Of a stretch of DNA of 64,000 bases, positions 28,213 to 36,538 are shown in pieces; positions within the stretch are counted from its first letter, which is position 1; the number at the start of each line of letters is the position of its first letter. The stretch is from Belliella aquatica (lineage in GTDB: Bacteria > Bacteroidota > Bacteroidia > Cytophagales > Cyclobacteriaceae), in the NCBI RefSeq assembly GCF_014637795.1, contig NZ_BMFD01000002.1:380996-444995 (forward strand), written 5' to 3'. The position numbers and the translations under genes are program-made. The notes under the pieces were generated by a model, which made no database searches, was not told the DNA's origin, and saw only the letters and a list, made by a program, of their open reading frames with translations.

Positions 28213-28824
28213 ATGAAGCTATCTAAAACTTATTCTGAAAATTCGATTCTTGATGACATTAAGGCCGGCGGAAGTCAACTTAACAAAGCATTAGGCTTTA
28301 TGTATTCGTCGTATTATGGACTCTTGGAAAGCATCATTCTCAAGAACAGTGGAAACGAGGATGACGCAGCAGACGTAATTCAAGACACGTTTTTGGCTTT
28401 TGTGAAAATGGTACAAGATGGGAGATTCCGTAAAGAGGCTGGCGTAAAATCCATGCTTTACAGTATCGTGCGAAATCTTTGGATCACAGAAATAAGGAAA
28501 AGAAAAAGTACTCAGAATAGACATGAAATATTTGAGCAGGGTAATGATGTCGAGGTGGAAGGAGTTAGTGTAGAAATAGAGAAAATTGAAAACCAAAAAT
28601 TGATATTATCACTTTTTGAATCAATTGGTAAGAAGTGTAAAAGCATTTTAATTTCATTCTACTATGAAAACCTGTCAATGAAAGATATTATGGAAAAGGA
28701 GGATTTTTCAAGCGAGCAAGTTTTGAGAAACAAGAAATATAAGTGTTTGAAATCCTTAATTGAAAAAGTAAATGGGAATGTAATATTGGCTAAATCTGTA
28801 AAAAATGCGCTCCAAAATGATTGA
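28213..28824 (+). CDS. ECF-type RNA polymerase sigma factor
   Basis: A 203-residue sigma-70 family protein. Region 2 is visible as DDAADVIQDTFLAFVKMV near 52-70 with KSMLYSIVRNLWITEIRKRK near 85-104. Region 4 includes LSMKDIMEKEDFSSEQVLRNKKYKCLKSLI near 156-186. Its 3' end overlaps the next gene, which encodes its probable membrane anti-sigma partner. The promoter motif in front of it recurs in front of two other genes of the cluster, so it probably transcribes its own gene and the neighbours. ECF subgroup cannot be assigned by eye. Confidence 0.92.
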   Translation: MKLSKTYSENSILDDIKAGGSQLNKALGFMYSSYYGLLESIILKNSGNEDDAADVIQDTFLAFVKMVQDGRFRKEAGVKSMLYSIVRNLWITEIRKRKSTQNRHEIFEQGNDVEVEGVSVEIEKIENQKLILSLFESIGKKCKSILISFYYENLSMKDIMEKEDFSSEQVLRNKKYKCLKSLIEKVNGNVILAKSVKNALQND

Positions 28825-29563
28825 TGATAAAAATATTACCCGCCTTGATGCCTATTTAGACAATAAGCTTTCTGAAGAAGAAAAAAACTTACTTCTACAA
28901 GAACTGAAGGAAAATGCAGCGTTGAATGAACTTTTGGAATTATTAAAGATATCTAGAGAAAGCATCGAATTAGGAGGATTGAAAAATCAAATTCAATCAG
29001 TCCAAAAAGAATATCTCAAAATCAGAGCTACTCAAGTTGTCAAAATCAAACCGTCCACTTGGTGGATTGGGGTGGCTGCGTCTATTTCCCTTTTCATACT
29101 TATTGGAAACTTTTGGATTCAAAAATTACCATCTCAACTTATTGAAGACAATTACATTTCTTACGAAATATCAACCATGCGTTCATCTGAAATCCCTTTG
29201 AGCGTATTAGAAAATGATTTCAAAAACAAAGCGTGGACGAGTATTCTGTCTGCTGTTCCTCAAAACTCCGAAAATCAATCAGAAGTATTTTTGGCTGGTA
29301 TAGCTGCATATGAACTAGGAGATTTTGAAAGTGCTATTGAATATTTGGAACGTGTGATTCAGCTCAATCAAGACTTAAGTGATAGGTATTTTCACGACGA
29401 AGCAGAGTATTATTTAAGTCTCTCACTATTGAAGTTAGAAAAATATGATAATGCATTAGTATTGTTTGAAAAAATAAATTTGGATGAAAATCACATTTAT
29501 CATGGGATATTTACCAATTCTGATTTATTAAAACTTAAGGTTTTGACCTGGGTGAAAAATTAG
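28817..29563 (+). CDS. Membrane anti-sigma-like protein with periplasmic TPR region
   Basis: A 248-residue protein. The N-terminal cytoplasmic helical part (residues 1-75, starting with ITRLDAYLDNKLSEEEKNLLLQEL) resembles Bacteroidota anti-sigma domains. One membrane segment follows (WWIGVAASISLFILIGNFWI, about 83-102). The C-terminal part has TPR-like helices (FLAGIAAYELGDFESAIEYLERVIQLN near 155-180, and YYLSLSLLKLEKYDNALVLFEKI). The ATG at 28817 is preferred, though an in-frame one four codons earlier exists. Both overlap the sigma gene end. Anti-sigma function is inference from gene order, overlap and topology. Confidence 0.75.
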   Translation: MIDDKNITRLDAYLDNKLSEEEKNLLLQELKENAALNELLELLKISRESIELGGLKNQIQSVQKEYLKIRATQVVKIKPSTWWIGVAASISLFILIGNFWIQKLPSQLIEDNYISYEISTMRSSEIPLSVLENDFKNKAWTSILSAVPQNSENQSEVFLAGIAAYELGDFESAIEYLERVIQLNQDLSDRYFHDEAEYYLSLSLLKLEKYDNALVLFEKINLDENHIYHGIFTNSDLLKLKVLTWVKN

Positions 29564-29609
29564 TACAGTTATTGTAAAATAAAATTTCAAAAAAAAAACC
29601 ACATAATTG

Positions 29610-29635
29610 ATTACATCATGAAGATCTGTTTCGAC
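29610..29635 (+). promoter_or_regulatory. Putative ECF-sigma promoter, ATTACA-N14-TTCGAC
   Basis: ATTACA (29610-29615) and TTCGAC (29630-29635) with a 14-base spacer lie 30 bases before the lipoprotein ATG at 29665. They match the motif before the sigma gene. Confidence 0.7.
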
Positions 29636-29664
29636 AAATTCATGAAACTAAAATTAAAACTATT

Positions 29665-30396
29665 ATGAAAATCACAAAACACATTTTAACAACATTTGTC
29701 TTAGCGGCAGCATTCGCTTTCACATCTTGTAACAATGACGATGAGCTTCCAGGTACTGGGGAAGGTAGATTAGGTTTCGCATTTGTTTTAAATAATGGCG
29801 GAACAAGTTCAGCAAATGGAAGAGTGGCTAACAGCAACTTGACAATCGAAAATGGTTTCATTCAAATCAAAGAATTGGAGTTTGAAGTAGAAGGAAGAAA
29901 CGAAATGGGCATCTTCTCTAGAGAATTCGAAATTGAATTTAATGAAATCAGAAAAGTAACATTTGATGAATTTGATGAATCTTCTGACTTCTTTATCAAT
30001 ATTGAAGCTGGTGAGTATAAAGAAATTGAGTTAGAACTTGATTTGATAGATTACAGAAATGAGCCCTCTATCTATATCGAAGGATCTTATGCTTTTGAAG
30101 ATGGTTCTACAACGCCAGTTGTCTTTGAATACTACGGCGATGAAATTGACTTCGAGGTGGAAATAGAAAGTGATGACGAAGAGTTTTTCACTGTCGATGC
30201 ACAAAACAATCCTTTGGCACTTTTTGAAATAAGTGCAGTAAACTGGTTCAGAGGAGTTACAGATGCAGACTTTGAGAATGCTGAGGTTGTAGATGGCGTT
30301 ATCTTAATCAATAAAGATAATAACACAAGCATCTACAACAGAGTCAAAAACAACATCGACGAGTTTGCAGATATTGAAATAGAATTGAAAAACTAA
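29665..30396 (+). CDS. Acidic beta-rich lipoprotein of the ECF cluster, function unknown
   Basis: A 243-residue lipoprotein whose signal peptide ends in FTSC with the lipidated cysteine at C22. It is followed by NNDDE, an acidic stretch that in Bacteroidota favours surface display. The mature part is strongly acidic and alternates in a beta pattern (EFEIEFNEIRKVTFDEF, EIELELDLIDY, EIDFEVEIESDDEE), as in an immunoglobulin-like or DUF4382-like sandwich. I do not recognise a family with certainty. It has its own copy of the putative ECF promoter and a terminator behind it, so it is a single-gene target of the sigma factor. It may be a ligand, adhesin or substrate of the CHAT protein. Confidence 0.7.
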   Translation: MKITKHILTTFVLAAAFAFTSCNNDDELPGTGEGRLGFAFVLNNGGTSSANGRVANSNLTIENGFIQIKELEFEVEGRNEMGIFSREFEIEFNEIRKVTFDEFDESSDFFINIEAGEYKEIELELDLIDYRNEPSIYIEGSYAFEDGSTTPVVFEYYGDEIDFEVEIESDDEEFFTVDAQNNPLALFEISAVNWFRGVTDADFENAEVVDGVILINKDNNTSIYNRVKNNIDEFADIEIELKN

Positions 30397-30410
30397 TTGG
30401 AAAAGTTTGT

Positions 30411-33206
30411 TTAATCCCACATTAAATCCATCCCTTTTGGGGTGGATTTTTTTTGTTTAAGATAAAATAAAAGCAAAAGAGCACTAAGCAGAATGGCAAT
30501 CACATACCATATAATTGATTTCATATTATTCCTTGGTTGATGATTACCAATAAATACCAAATGACTCCAAAAAGAGGGATGATGAAATTGGCTCATTTGA
30601 GGGTCATTCAAAAGATCCAATTGTGCCAAGCGCAATGCATCAGCATATCCACTTCCCTTGTCAAGGTGATGATAGAATCTGGTTGAAATATATGCTGTTG
30701 CCAGATCTTCTGCCTTCCATAATGTGGTGACAATATTTGGGCAACCTGCGAAAGAAAAAGCGCGAGAAATACTCAAAACACCCTCACTTTGACTGATTAA
30801 TCCTGCATTAGTCTCACAAGCACTCAAAAATACTAGCGAAGTACTTTCTAAGTCAAGATTGTAGATTTCATGAGTAAAAAGCCGACTTGAATTATCTCCC
30901 GGGTAAAAAGCTATAAATGCTTGACTGGGGTCATTGGGATCAGAGAGCGCATGTGTTGCCAAATGAATGATTTCAGAGTTTGGGGCAATTTCCAGAAACT
31001 GCTGCTTTGTGGCTAATTCATCACTGAATTTGTTTTCGGATATGGCATCAATTTCTATCTGGGACTGGGGTAATTGATTTAGAGAAATATCATCGTCAGA
31101 CCAAAAATTAGCTGAGAAGGGTGCAAATGCGATCTTGTTCTCATTTGAAAATTTTAAGTTTTTTATTTCAGTCAAAAACTCTACTGAATATTGGTAAGAG
31201 ATTGTGAACTGTTCGACCAAGAATTTTCCACTTTCTGTTTCTAATGCTGCAAAAGGTAAATCCATCAAAACCCCGTGCGGAATAATTATCAAATTGCTGT
31301 ATTTGCTCCATTCAACATCCGGTAGCGAAAAAAGCTGTTCATGTAATTTTGCTCCCAAGTTTCCTTTTTGATAGCGCACTCCCGGCTGATACTCTTTTAA
31401 AGCTCTCTTGAATTCCTTTAAATTGTTTGATAGTTCCTCCTTCTTTTCTATTCTATCGACAGTTAATTTTTTGTTGTCTAGGAGAAAAATATAGATTTCT
31501 TCATCAGTTTCAAAAAAAGAAACCAAAGCTGAATTCCTATCTAAAATATTATTTTGAATTGATTTTATATCAAAACTCTCGTCGGCAAGCTTCGCTTGCA
31601 TGTATTCAGGAATTTCATTGAGTTGATCGATCAATCTGGAAAGTGCAAGTCTACTAGATCGAAGTTCAGCTTGATATTGTTCAATTAGATTATTGTCATT
31701 CGTGGCAGAGATTTGCTGTTGAAGTCTTGAAATGGAAAATTGTAAATCTCTCTCCTTCTGCAATAAATCAGTTGGCAATTCAAGGTTTCTCTTTACTTTT
31801 TTTTCTTTAAGACTTAAGTCCAGTGATGTTGCTTTATTTTTTTCTACCCATTCAAACAACAATACAAGATCTTCATAATTGCCAGAGATTTGATATAGAT
31901 TATAAAGGTATTTGATTGCATCTTCATACGCTTTCAGTGCATAATCAGCAAGAAAGATTCTGGCTTCATCGTTATCATAATAATTTGCGATTTGAAAAGC
32001 AATGTTAAAAGCAGTTTGAAAAGTCTCGATTGAGGCCTTTCTATATTTTTCATCTTTGGTTTGAAGATAGAGCTCCATGAGCGAATTGGCTTTTCTACTC
32101 ACACTTTCAAATAACTGGAAGGTAGCAAACCCAAGACTGAATTCCAATGGATTTGAAAGCACATTTCCATTTTCAAAAACACCATCAATTTCAATAATCG
32201 ATTGATGGAAGAATTTAATTGCATCTTCAAATTTGCGTTCTTCAAAAGCTATTTTCCCTAGAAGTAGAAATGTATTTCCTAGTTGAAAATTATTCTCTCT
32301 AATACCTGAATTCGTTTTTATCAATTCTTTTAAAATTTCTTTAGAGCTCTCAAAGTCATTTTTCAAAAAAGAAACTTCGGCCAATTGATTTTGAAAGGAA
32401 ATTGAGTTTTTAATTTCTTCGGAGGATATTAAATTCAAATAATAGAATGCAGAGTCAGGTTCTGATTTTTCGAGATAGACTTCAGAAATTTGAGAAAGTG
32501 CACGGTCATCGTTTAGCCCAAAAGAGAGCATATCTTGATATATTTTCAAAGCACTATCCAGTTGACTCAAGCCCATCAAGGAAGAACCGATGTTATTCAA
32601 AAAAGAGTATTCAGCATATTGAAGATATTCATCTAATTCCGAGAACGATTTATCTCCTACTGAAAGATCCCTAGCTTGATTAAAATAATTAATTGATTGA
32701 ATATAATTACCAGATTCATAATAAATTACTCCAAGCGAATTATAAAGCCTTGAAGCTTCGAGTTTAGAGTTCTTTTTACTTAATAATTTTTCTGCATTTT
32801 TTAGGAAGAAAATACTGCTATCGGCCTTTGAAACTCGATAATATGATTCCCCTAAAAACAAATTGCTCGCAAAAAATAAAGTATCCAAAACTTCCTCTTT
32901 GTAATTAAAAAATACCCCCTCTCTATAAGCAGATATCGCTTTTTCAAAATCATTATTTATCAAATAAAGATTTCCAACCTTTTCGTAGATATCCAGAATA
33001 ACTTCACTTGAGAGAGAAGTATTCAAGGGATCATTCATGATCTGAGTTAAAAAATCCAATGCGATGCTATCCGACTCAGCTGTTGGTTGTGGAGATTCAT
33101 AGTAGGCAATTGCCTGATTATATTTGGTTAATAAGGCCTGCTCTTGAGTCGGATTATTCGCTTGAATAGCTAGAAATAAAAAAAGAAAAAAGATCCTTAG
33201 AAACAT
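30411..33206 (-). CDS. TPR-CHAT protein, predicted periplasmic and C-terminally anchored caspase-like protease
   Basis: A 931-residue protein. The N-terminus is a short signal peptide (residues 1-17). About residues 20-460 are TPR-like repeats (for example YNSLGVIYYESGNYIQSINYFNQA) and 465-545 look coiled-coil. The C-terminal CHAT peptidase domain carries the catalytic dyad: H752 in LATHALSD and C797 in LSACETNAG. A membrane segment follows near 895-915 with a basic tail. This topology places TPR and CHAT outside the cytoplasm. CHAT proteins are caspase relatives that cut specific partner proteins. It is 39 bases behind a lipoprotein gene that has the ECF promoter motif, so both are probably cotranscribed. 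The target is unknown. Confidence 0.88.
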   Translation of the reverse strand: MFLRIFFLFLFLAIQANNPTQEQALLTKYNQAIAYYESPQPTAESDSIALDFLTQIMNDPLNTSLSSEVILDIYEKVGNLYLINNDFEKAISAYREGVFFNYKEEVLDTLFFASNLFLGESYYRVSKADSSIFFLKNAEKLLSKKNSKLEASRLYNSLGVIYYESGNYIQSINYFNQARDLSVGDKSFSELDEYLQYAEYSFLNNIGSSLMGLSQLDSALKIYQDMLSFGLNDDRALSQISEVYLEKSEPDSAFYYLNLISSEEIKNSISFQNQLAEVSFLKNDFESSKEILKELIKTNSGIRENNFQLGNTFLLLGKIAFEERKFEDAIKFFHQSIIEIDGVFENGNVLSNPLEFSLGFATFQLFESVSRKANSLMELYLQTKDEKYRKASIETFQTAFNIAFQIANYYDNDEARIFLADYALKAYEDAIKYLYNLYQISGNYEDLVLLFEWVEKNKATSLDLSLKEKKVKRNLELPTDLLQKERDLQFSISRLQQQISATNDNNLIEQYQAELRSSRLALSRLIDQLNEIPEYMQAKLADESFDIKSIQNNILDRNSALVSFFETDEEIYIFLLDNKKLTVDRIEKKEELSNNLKEFKRALKEYQPGVRYQKGNLGAKLHEQLFSLPDVEWSKYSNLIIIPHGVLMDLPFAALETESGKFLVEQFTISYQYSVEFLTEIKNLKFSNENKIAFAPFSANFWSDDDISLNQLPQSQIEIDAISENKFSDELATKQQFLEIAPNSEIIHLATHALSDPNDPSQAFIAFYPGDNSSRLFTHEIYNLDLESTSLVFLSACETNAGLISQSEGVLSISRAFSFAGCPNIVTTLWKAEDLATAYISTRFYHHLDKGSGYADALRLAQLDLLNDPQMSQFHHPSFWSHLVFIGNHQPRNNMKSIIWYVIAILLSALLLLFYLKQKKSTPKGMDLMWD
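30424..30454 (+). terminator. Terminator of the lipoprotein gene, inside the CHAT gene end
   Basis: An 11-bp stem (AAATCCATCCC facing GGGGTGGATTT, one T-G pair) with a TTTT loop is followed by further Ts. It sits within the last codons of the convergent CHAT gene, so the same bases also encode that protein's C-terminus. Confidence 0.7.
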
Positions 33207-33238
33207 TGTACAGAGGTTGATTCAACTTGTACAATGTT
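33202..33238 (-). promoter_or_regulatory. 37-base palindrome covering the CHAT start codon
   Basis: AACATTGTACA (33202-33212) pairs perfectly with TGTACAATGTT (33228-33238), and the centre contains a further GTTGA/TCAAC symmetry. In the - strand transcript the start codon of the CHAT gene lies in the 3' arm, so a hairpin would hide it. It lies between the lipoprotein stop and the CHAT start, which fits translational coupling. It could instead be a protein-binding palindrome. Confidence 0.6.
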
Positions 33239-33245
33239 ACTTATT

Positions 33246-34094
33246 TTATTGTAATCTGGCAACAATAATCAAATAGGGAGGTCGTGGTTTTACCCTCAAA
33301 TTATCTTGTGCAAGCCTGGCATTCAAATAAGAATTTGAATTATTAAGACCCAAAAGTTGGTTATTTTTCTCTTCAACTTCATCTATAAGACTTTGTGGAA
33401 CTTCTGTCAATGTTTCAAAATAAAACAACCTTAAATCCAGAGAATTCAAAGCGCTCAAGCTATTGTCATTTAATCTGTAATACATAGTCACATCCAAAGT
33501 AGAACCATTGGCTGGGTTGATACCAAAAGCATTATTTGAAACAGTTTGCTCTAAATCAATTTCTCCTGTCGAGGCACTAACCTCAATTCCAATATCTGAC
33601 AAATCTGTTCCATCTGGACCATCTTCATCAAATTTACAATCATCATCGCCATCATCATCGTCTTCGGGGCAGGGTGATATCCCAGATGAATCTCCGTTGA
33701 AGACTGGAAAAGCAATCAGTTCTTGTTGATCTAAGACATAAATTTTATCTAAATAATTAACCCCTGAAATTACGATATCCAATTCACAACTCTGATCACT
33801 ATTAGCAGGAGTAAAAGAGACTCTGTATTTCAATCCAGTCTCACTGGCATTGATGTCAATCTCTCCAGTTAACGAATCTAACGCAAGACCTTCGGGAATA
33901 GAAGAAAAAATTCCGTTCAAATTCTGTTGTGGAAGGATTTTATTACTGGATGCATCATTGATATAGAAAACCGTGTCAGGGTAAGAAAACGCTTCACATA
34001 TTGCATTTAGATTTCTTTCATTGGGATCTACTCTTTTGCAAGAGATAAAAGCAAGAATACTTAAGCTTAATAATATTGTGAGCGTCTTATTCAT
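33246..34094 (-). CDS. Ig/cadherin-like lipoprotein with Asp-rich loop, function unknown
   Basis: A 282-residue lipoprotein whose signal peptide ends in FISC with the lipidated cysteine at C19. The mature part has two repeats of a cadherin/putative-Ig style motif: GLALDSLTGEIDINAS near 68-83 and IEVSASTGEIDLEQT near 172-186. Between them is a cysteine-flanked acidic loop, PCPEDDDDGDDDCKFDEDGPDG, that may bind calcium and form a disulfide. No family name is certain. The gene carries the third copy of the putative ECF promoter and precedes the CHAT gene by 39 bases, so it is probably delivered together with the CHAT protein and could be its partner or substrate. Confidence 0.68.
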   Translation of the reverse strand: MNKTLTILLSLSILAFISCKRVDPNERNLNAICEAFSYPDTVFYINDASSNKILPQQNLNGIFSSIPEGLALDSLTGEIDINASETGLKYRVSFTPANSDQSCELDIVISGVNYLDKIYVLDQQELIAFPVFNGDSSGISPCPEDDDDGDDDCKFDEDGPDGTDLSDIGIEVSASTGEIDLEQTVSNNAFGINPANGSTLDVTMYYRLNDNSLSALNSLDLRLFYFETLTEVPQSLIDEVEEKNNQLLGLNNSNSYLNARLAQDNLRVKPRPPYLIIVARLQ

Positions 34095-34121
34095 TATAAA
34101 ATGGATTAATGTTCCTTATAA

Positions 34122-34147
34122 GTCGAATCAAATAAGATTTTTGTAAT
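34122..34147 (-). promoter_or_regulatory. Putative ECF-sigma promoter, ATTACA-N14-TTCGAC (lipoprotein-CHAT unit)
   Basis: On the - strand ATTACA (34147-34142) and TTCGAC (34127-34122) are separated by 14 bases. TTCGACTTATAA (34127-34116) matches the sigma-gene promoter at all 12 bases. It lies 28 bases before the lipoprotein ATG. Confidence 0.75.
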
Positions 34148-34254
34148 CAGAAAATTCAAACTTTTTAAATTTATTTTTTAACAAGCTTGTCATGATAATA
34201 ATTCTAATAAGAGATAAACTCTAGAAAATTAGACTCTGTTTTCATTTTCAAGTG

Positions 34255-35085
34255 TTACTTTTTGGATGTTACATTCAAGAGTACTCCTGCTAGCACAAGT
34301 ATCATTCCCATGTAAGTCATCAGGCTATACGTTTCATCGAATAGTAAGAAGCCAAAACTCAAAGCATAAATGATGGTCACATAACTTAAGCTGGCTACTT
34401 TTGATAAATTGGCGTTTTGGTAGGCTAAAGTCATGAAATACTGCGCAGCTTGCGTCAAAACTCCTACGATGATTAATATTAGCCAATCTTTTCCTACAGG
34501 TGTAATCCAATAAAAGTAAGACAAGACAGCTGCGATCGGAGTCGTTATCAAAGGAAAATAAAACATGATTACAAGTGGGTGTTCTGAGTTTTTCAGTTTT
34601 CTAATCACATTATAAGCAATACCCATGGCTAGCGATGCAATCAATCCAATACCCAAATCGAAGGAAGTAATTCTAGGATCAAAACCCTCAATAATCACTA
34701 CACCTATAAAAGAAACCCCAAAATAAAGGTATTTCCGCTTTGCAACTTTTTCCTTTACTATAAAAATCCCTAAGATGGTGGTGAAGATTGGAGCTAAGTA
34801 ATTTATGGTAACTGCACTAGCAAGAGGTATGGTTTGAAGGTTATAAAAGAAAGCCATCAAACCAATAGACCCAGCAATCCCACGTGTGATCAGCAATTTC
34901 TTGTTATTACCAAAAAGAGGGACATTGATTCTTTTGAGTGCAAAATAGGTCATGAAAAAACTCATCACGGACCTAAACAGAATAATTTCTATAGCGGGAA
35001 TATGAGGAATCATTTTCACTGCGACATTCATCAGTGAAAACAAAAGACCTGCCAATAGCATGTGCTGAACACTTTTCTTACTCAA
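34255..35085 (-). CDS. EamA/DMT-family drug-metabolite transporter
   Basis: A 276-residue inner-membrane protein with about ten hydrophobic segments in two EamA repeats. The N-terminal SLMNVAVKMIPHIPAIEIILFRS and the repeat-end LAPIFTTILGIFIVKEKVAKRKYLYFGVSFIGVVII are typical. The substrate cannot be deduced from sequence. It is a single-gene unit divergent from the peroxiredoxin gene. Nothing unusual is seen in composition or length. Confidence 0.85.
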   Translation of the reverse strand: MSKKSVQHMLLAGLLFSLMNVAVKMIPHIPAIEIILFRSVMSFFMTYFALKRINVPLFGNNKKLLITRGIAGSIGLMAFFYNLQTIPLASAVTINYLAPIFTTILGIFIVKEKVAKRKYLYFGVSFIGVVIIEGFDPRITSFDLGIGLIASLAMGIAYNVIRKLKNSEHPLVIMFYFPLITTPIAAVLSYFYWITPVGKDWLILIIVGVLTQAAQYFMTLAYQNANLSKVASLSYVTIIYALSFGFLLFDETYSLMTYMGMILVLAGVLLNVTSKK

Positions 35086-35221
35086 AATCAGTGGGAATTA
35101 AATGGTAGAGTTTTTGATTAAAGGTGAAACTCTTGAGAATAGTTCCTCAATAAAACTCTTGAAAACATTGTTATCAAGAAGCTGTTGTCTATACAAGCAC
35201 AAATTAAAAATCATAACCCTT

Positions 35222-35674
35222 ATGGCACTTAAGAAAGGACAAAAAGCTCCCAATTTTACCTTACCTTCTACCTCAGGTGAAAAATTCACACTGAACAAAA
35301 ATGCATCGGGAAAAGCGTGTATCATTTATTTTTATCCGAAAGACTATACCAAAGTCTGTACAGCCGAAGCATGTGTTTTTCGAGATCAATTTGCTGCTTT
35401 TCGGGAATTAGATATCCCAGTATATGGCATCAGTCGTGATTCTATCGAGACACATTTAAAGTTTCAAAAAGAATTTAATTTACCTTTTGACCTATTGAGT
35501 GACCAAAAAGGTGATGTTTGCAAAGCTTATGACGCATTGATTCCACTGGTCAGAATGCCAAAACGAGTAACTTATCTACTCGATAGTTATCATCTCGTAC
35601 AAGGTGTATTTTCAGATATGTTTGAATCAAAAAAACACGTAGACGAAATGCTGGCGATTCTTCAAAAGAAATAA
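35222..35674 (+). CDS. Peroxiredoxin of the BCP/PrxQ type
   Basis: A 150-residue thiol peroxidase that reduces hydroperoxides. YFYPKDYTKVCTAEACVFRD contains the peroxidatic cysteine C46 and, five residues on, the resolving cysteine C51, as in atypical two-cysteine PrxQ/BCP enzymes. The start at 35222 (MALKKGQKAPNFTLP) is chosen because the in-frame extension back to 35102 is unlike any peroxiredoxin and overlaps the promoter space of the divergent EamA gene. Length is standard for the family. Confidence 0.92.
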   Translation: MALKKGQKAPNFTLPSTSGEKFTLNKNASGKACIIYFYPKDYTKVCTAEACVFRDQFAAFRELDIPVYGISRDSIETHLKFQKEFNLPFDLLSDQKGDVCKAYDALIPLVRMPKRVTYLLDSYHLVQGVFSDMFESKKHVDEMLAILQKK

Positions 35675-35740
35675 CATAAAAATGTTTTATTGATCTTGAG
35701 CCTTTGAATTGTTTAGCATAAATGTAGATTTCAAGCTTTT

Positions 35741-36406
35741 CTAAATCCCAGAAACAATTTTCCCATCCTGCATGGTTAGCATCCTGTCTGCCATTTGAGC
35801 AAGTTCTTGATTGTGCGTAACGATCACGAATGATTGACCAAATTCATCTCTCAGTCTAAAAAATAGCTCGTGTAAGTCTTGAGCACTTTTGGAATCCAAA
35901 TTCCCACTTGGTTCATCTGCAAAAATTATCTTGGGATCATTGATTAGCGCTCTAGCCACTGCAACTCTTTGTTGCTCTCCACCAGAAAGTTCTGATGGTT
36001 TGTGCTCTAATCTGCTTTCCACGCCCAAAATTGTAGCCAATTCGAAGGCTCTTTTCTTCAATTCTTTTTCATCCCTACCTGCTATCAAGCCGGGAATAAT
36101 AATATTTTCTTCTGCGTTGAATTCAGGCAAAAGATTGTGGAATTGGAAAATAAAACCGATTTCAAGATTTCTGAATTCTGCAAGTTTGTCACCTTTCAAC
36201 TTGGTGATATTGGTTTCCCCTACTTTGACCTCGCCTTTGTCTGCTTCATCAAGTGTGCCCAAAATATGTAAAAGTGTACTTTTCCCTGCTCCAGATGCAC
36301 CGACTATAGACACCACCTCTCCGCGACTGATCGTAACATCCACACCCTTAAGCACATGGAGGTCTCCATAAAATTTCTCTATTCCTTTAGCTATCAGCAT
36401 ATCCAT
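35741..36406 (-). CDS. lolD: ABC transporter ATPase LolD-like
   Basis: A 221-residue ABC ATPase. The Walker A motif GASGAGKST lies near 36-44, the Q-loop FQFHNLLPEF near 88, the signature LSGGEQQR near 140, Walker B IIFADEPSGNLDS near 160, and the switch histidine in VTHNQE. The LolD/MacB/FtsE branch is indicated by the short length and by ILGTLDEADKGEV. LolCDE extracts lipoproteins from the inner membrane. The partner permease is not adjacent, as is usual in Bacteroidota. It is divergent from sucC. Confidence 0.85.
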   Translation of the reverse strand: MDMLIAKGIEKFYGDLHVLKGVDVTISRGEVVSIVGASGAGKSTLLHILGTLDEADKGEVKVGETNITKLKGDKLAEFRNLEIGFIFQFHNLLPEFNAEENIIIPGLIAGRDEKELKKRAFELATILGVESRLEHKPSELSGGEQQRVAVARALINDPKIIFADEPSGNLDSKSAQDLHELFFRLRDEFGQSFVIVTHNQELAQMADRMLTMQDGKIVSGI

Positions 36407-36489
36407 TTCTTAATCTAGTCAAATTTATAACGAGCATTCGGATTTGCCTCAAAAATGCTAATTATTTACCAAATGAGACTTTTTTTAAC

Positions 36490-36520
36490 TTGAAAAATCG
36501 ACTTGAAGGCCTTAACTTCG
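36490..36520 (+). promoter_or_regulatory. Bacteroidota housekeeping promoter of sucC
   Basis: TTG (36490-36492) and TAACTTCG (36513-36520) are spaced by 20 bases, matching the -33 TTG and -7 TAnnTTTG pattern with one mismatch. The -7 box ends 18 bases before the ATG. Confidence 0.6.
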
Positions 36521-36538
36521 TGCAAAAATTTCACAAGA

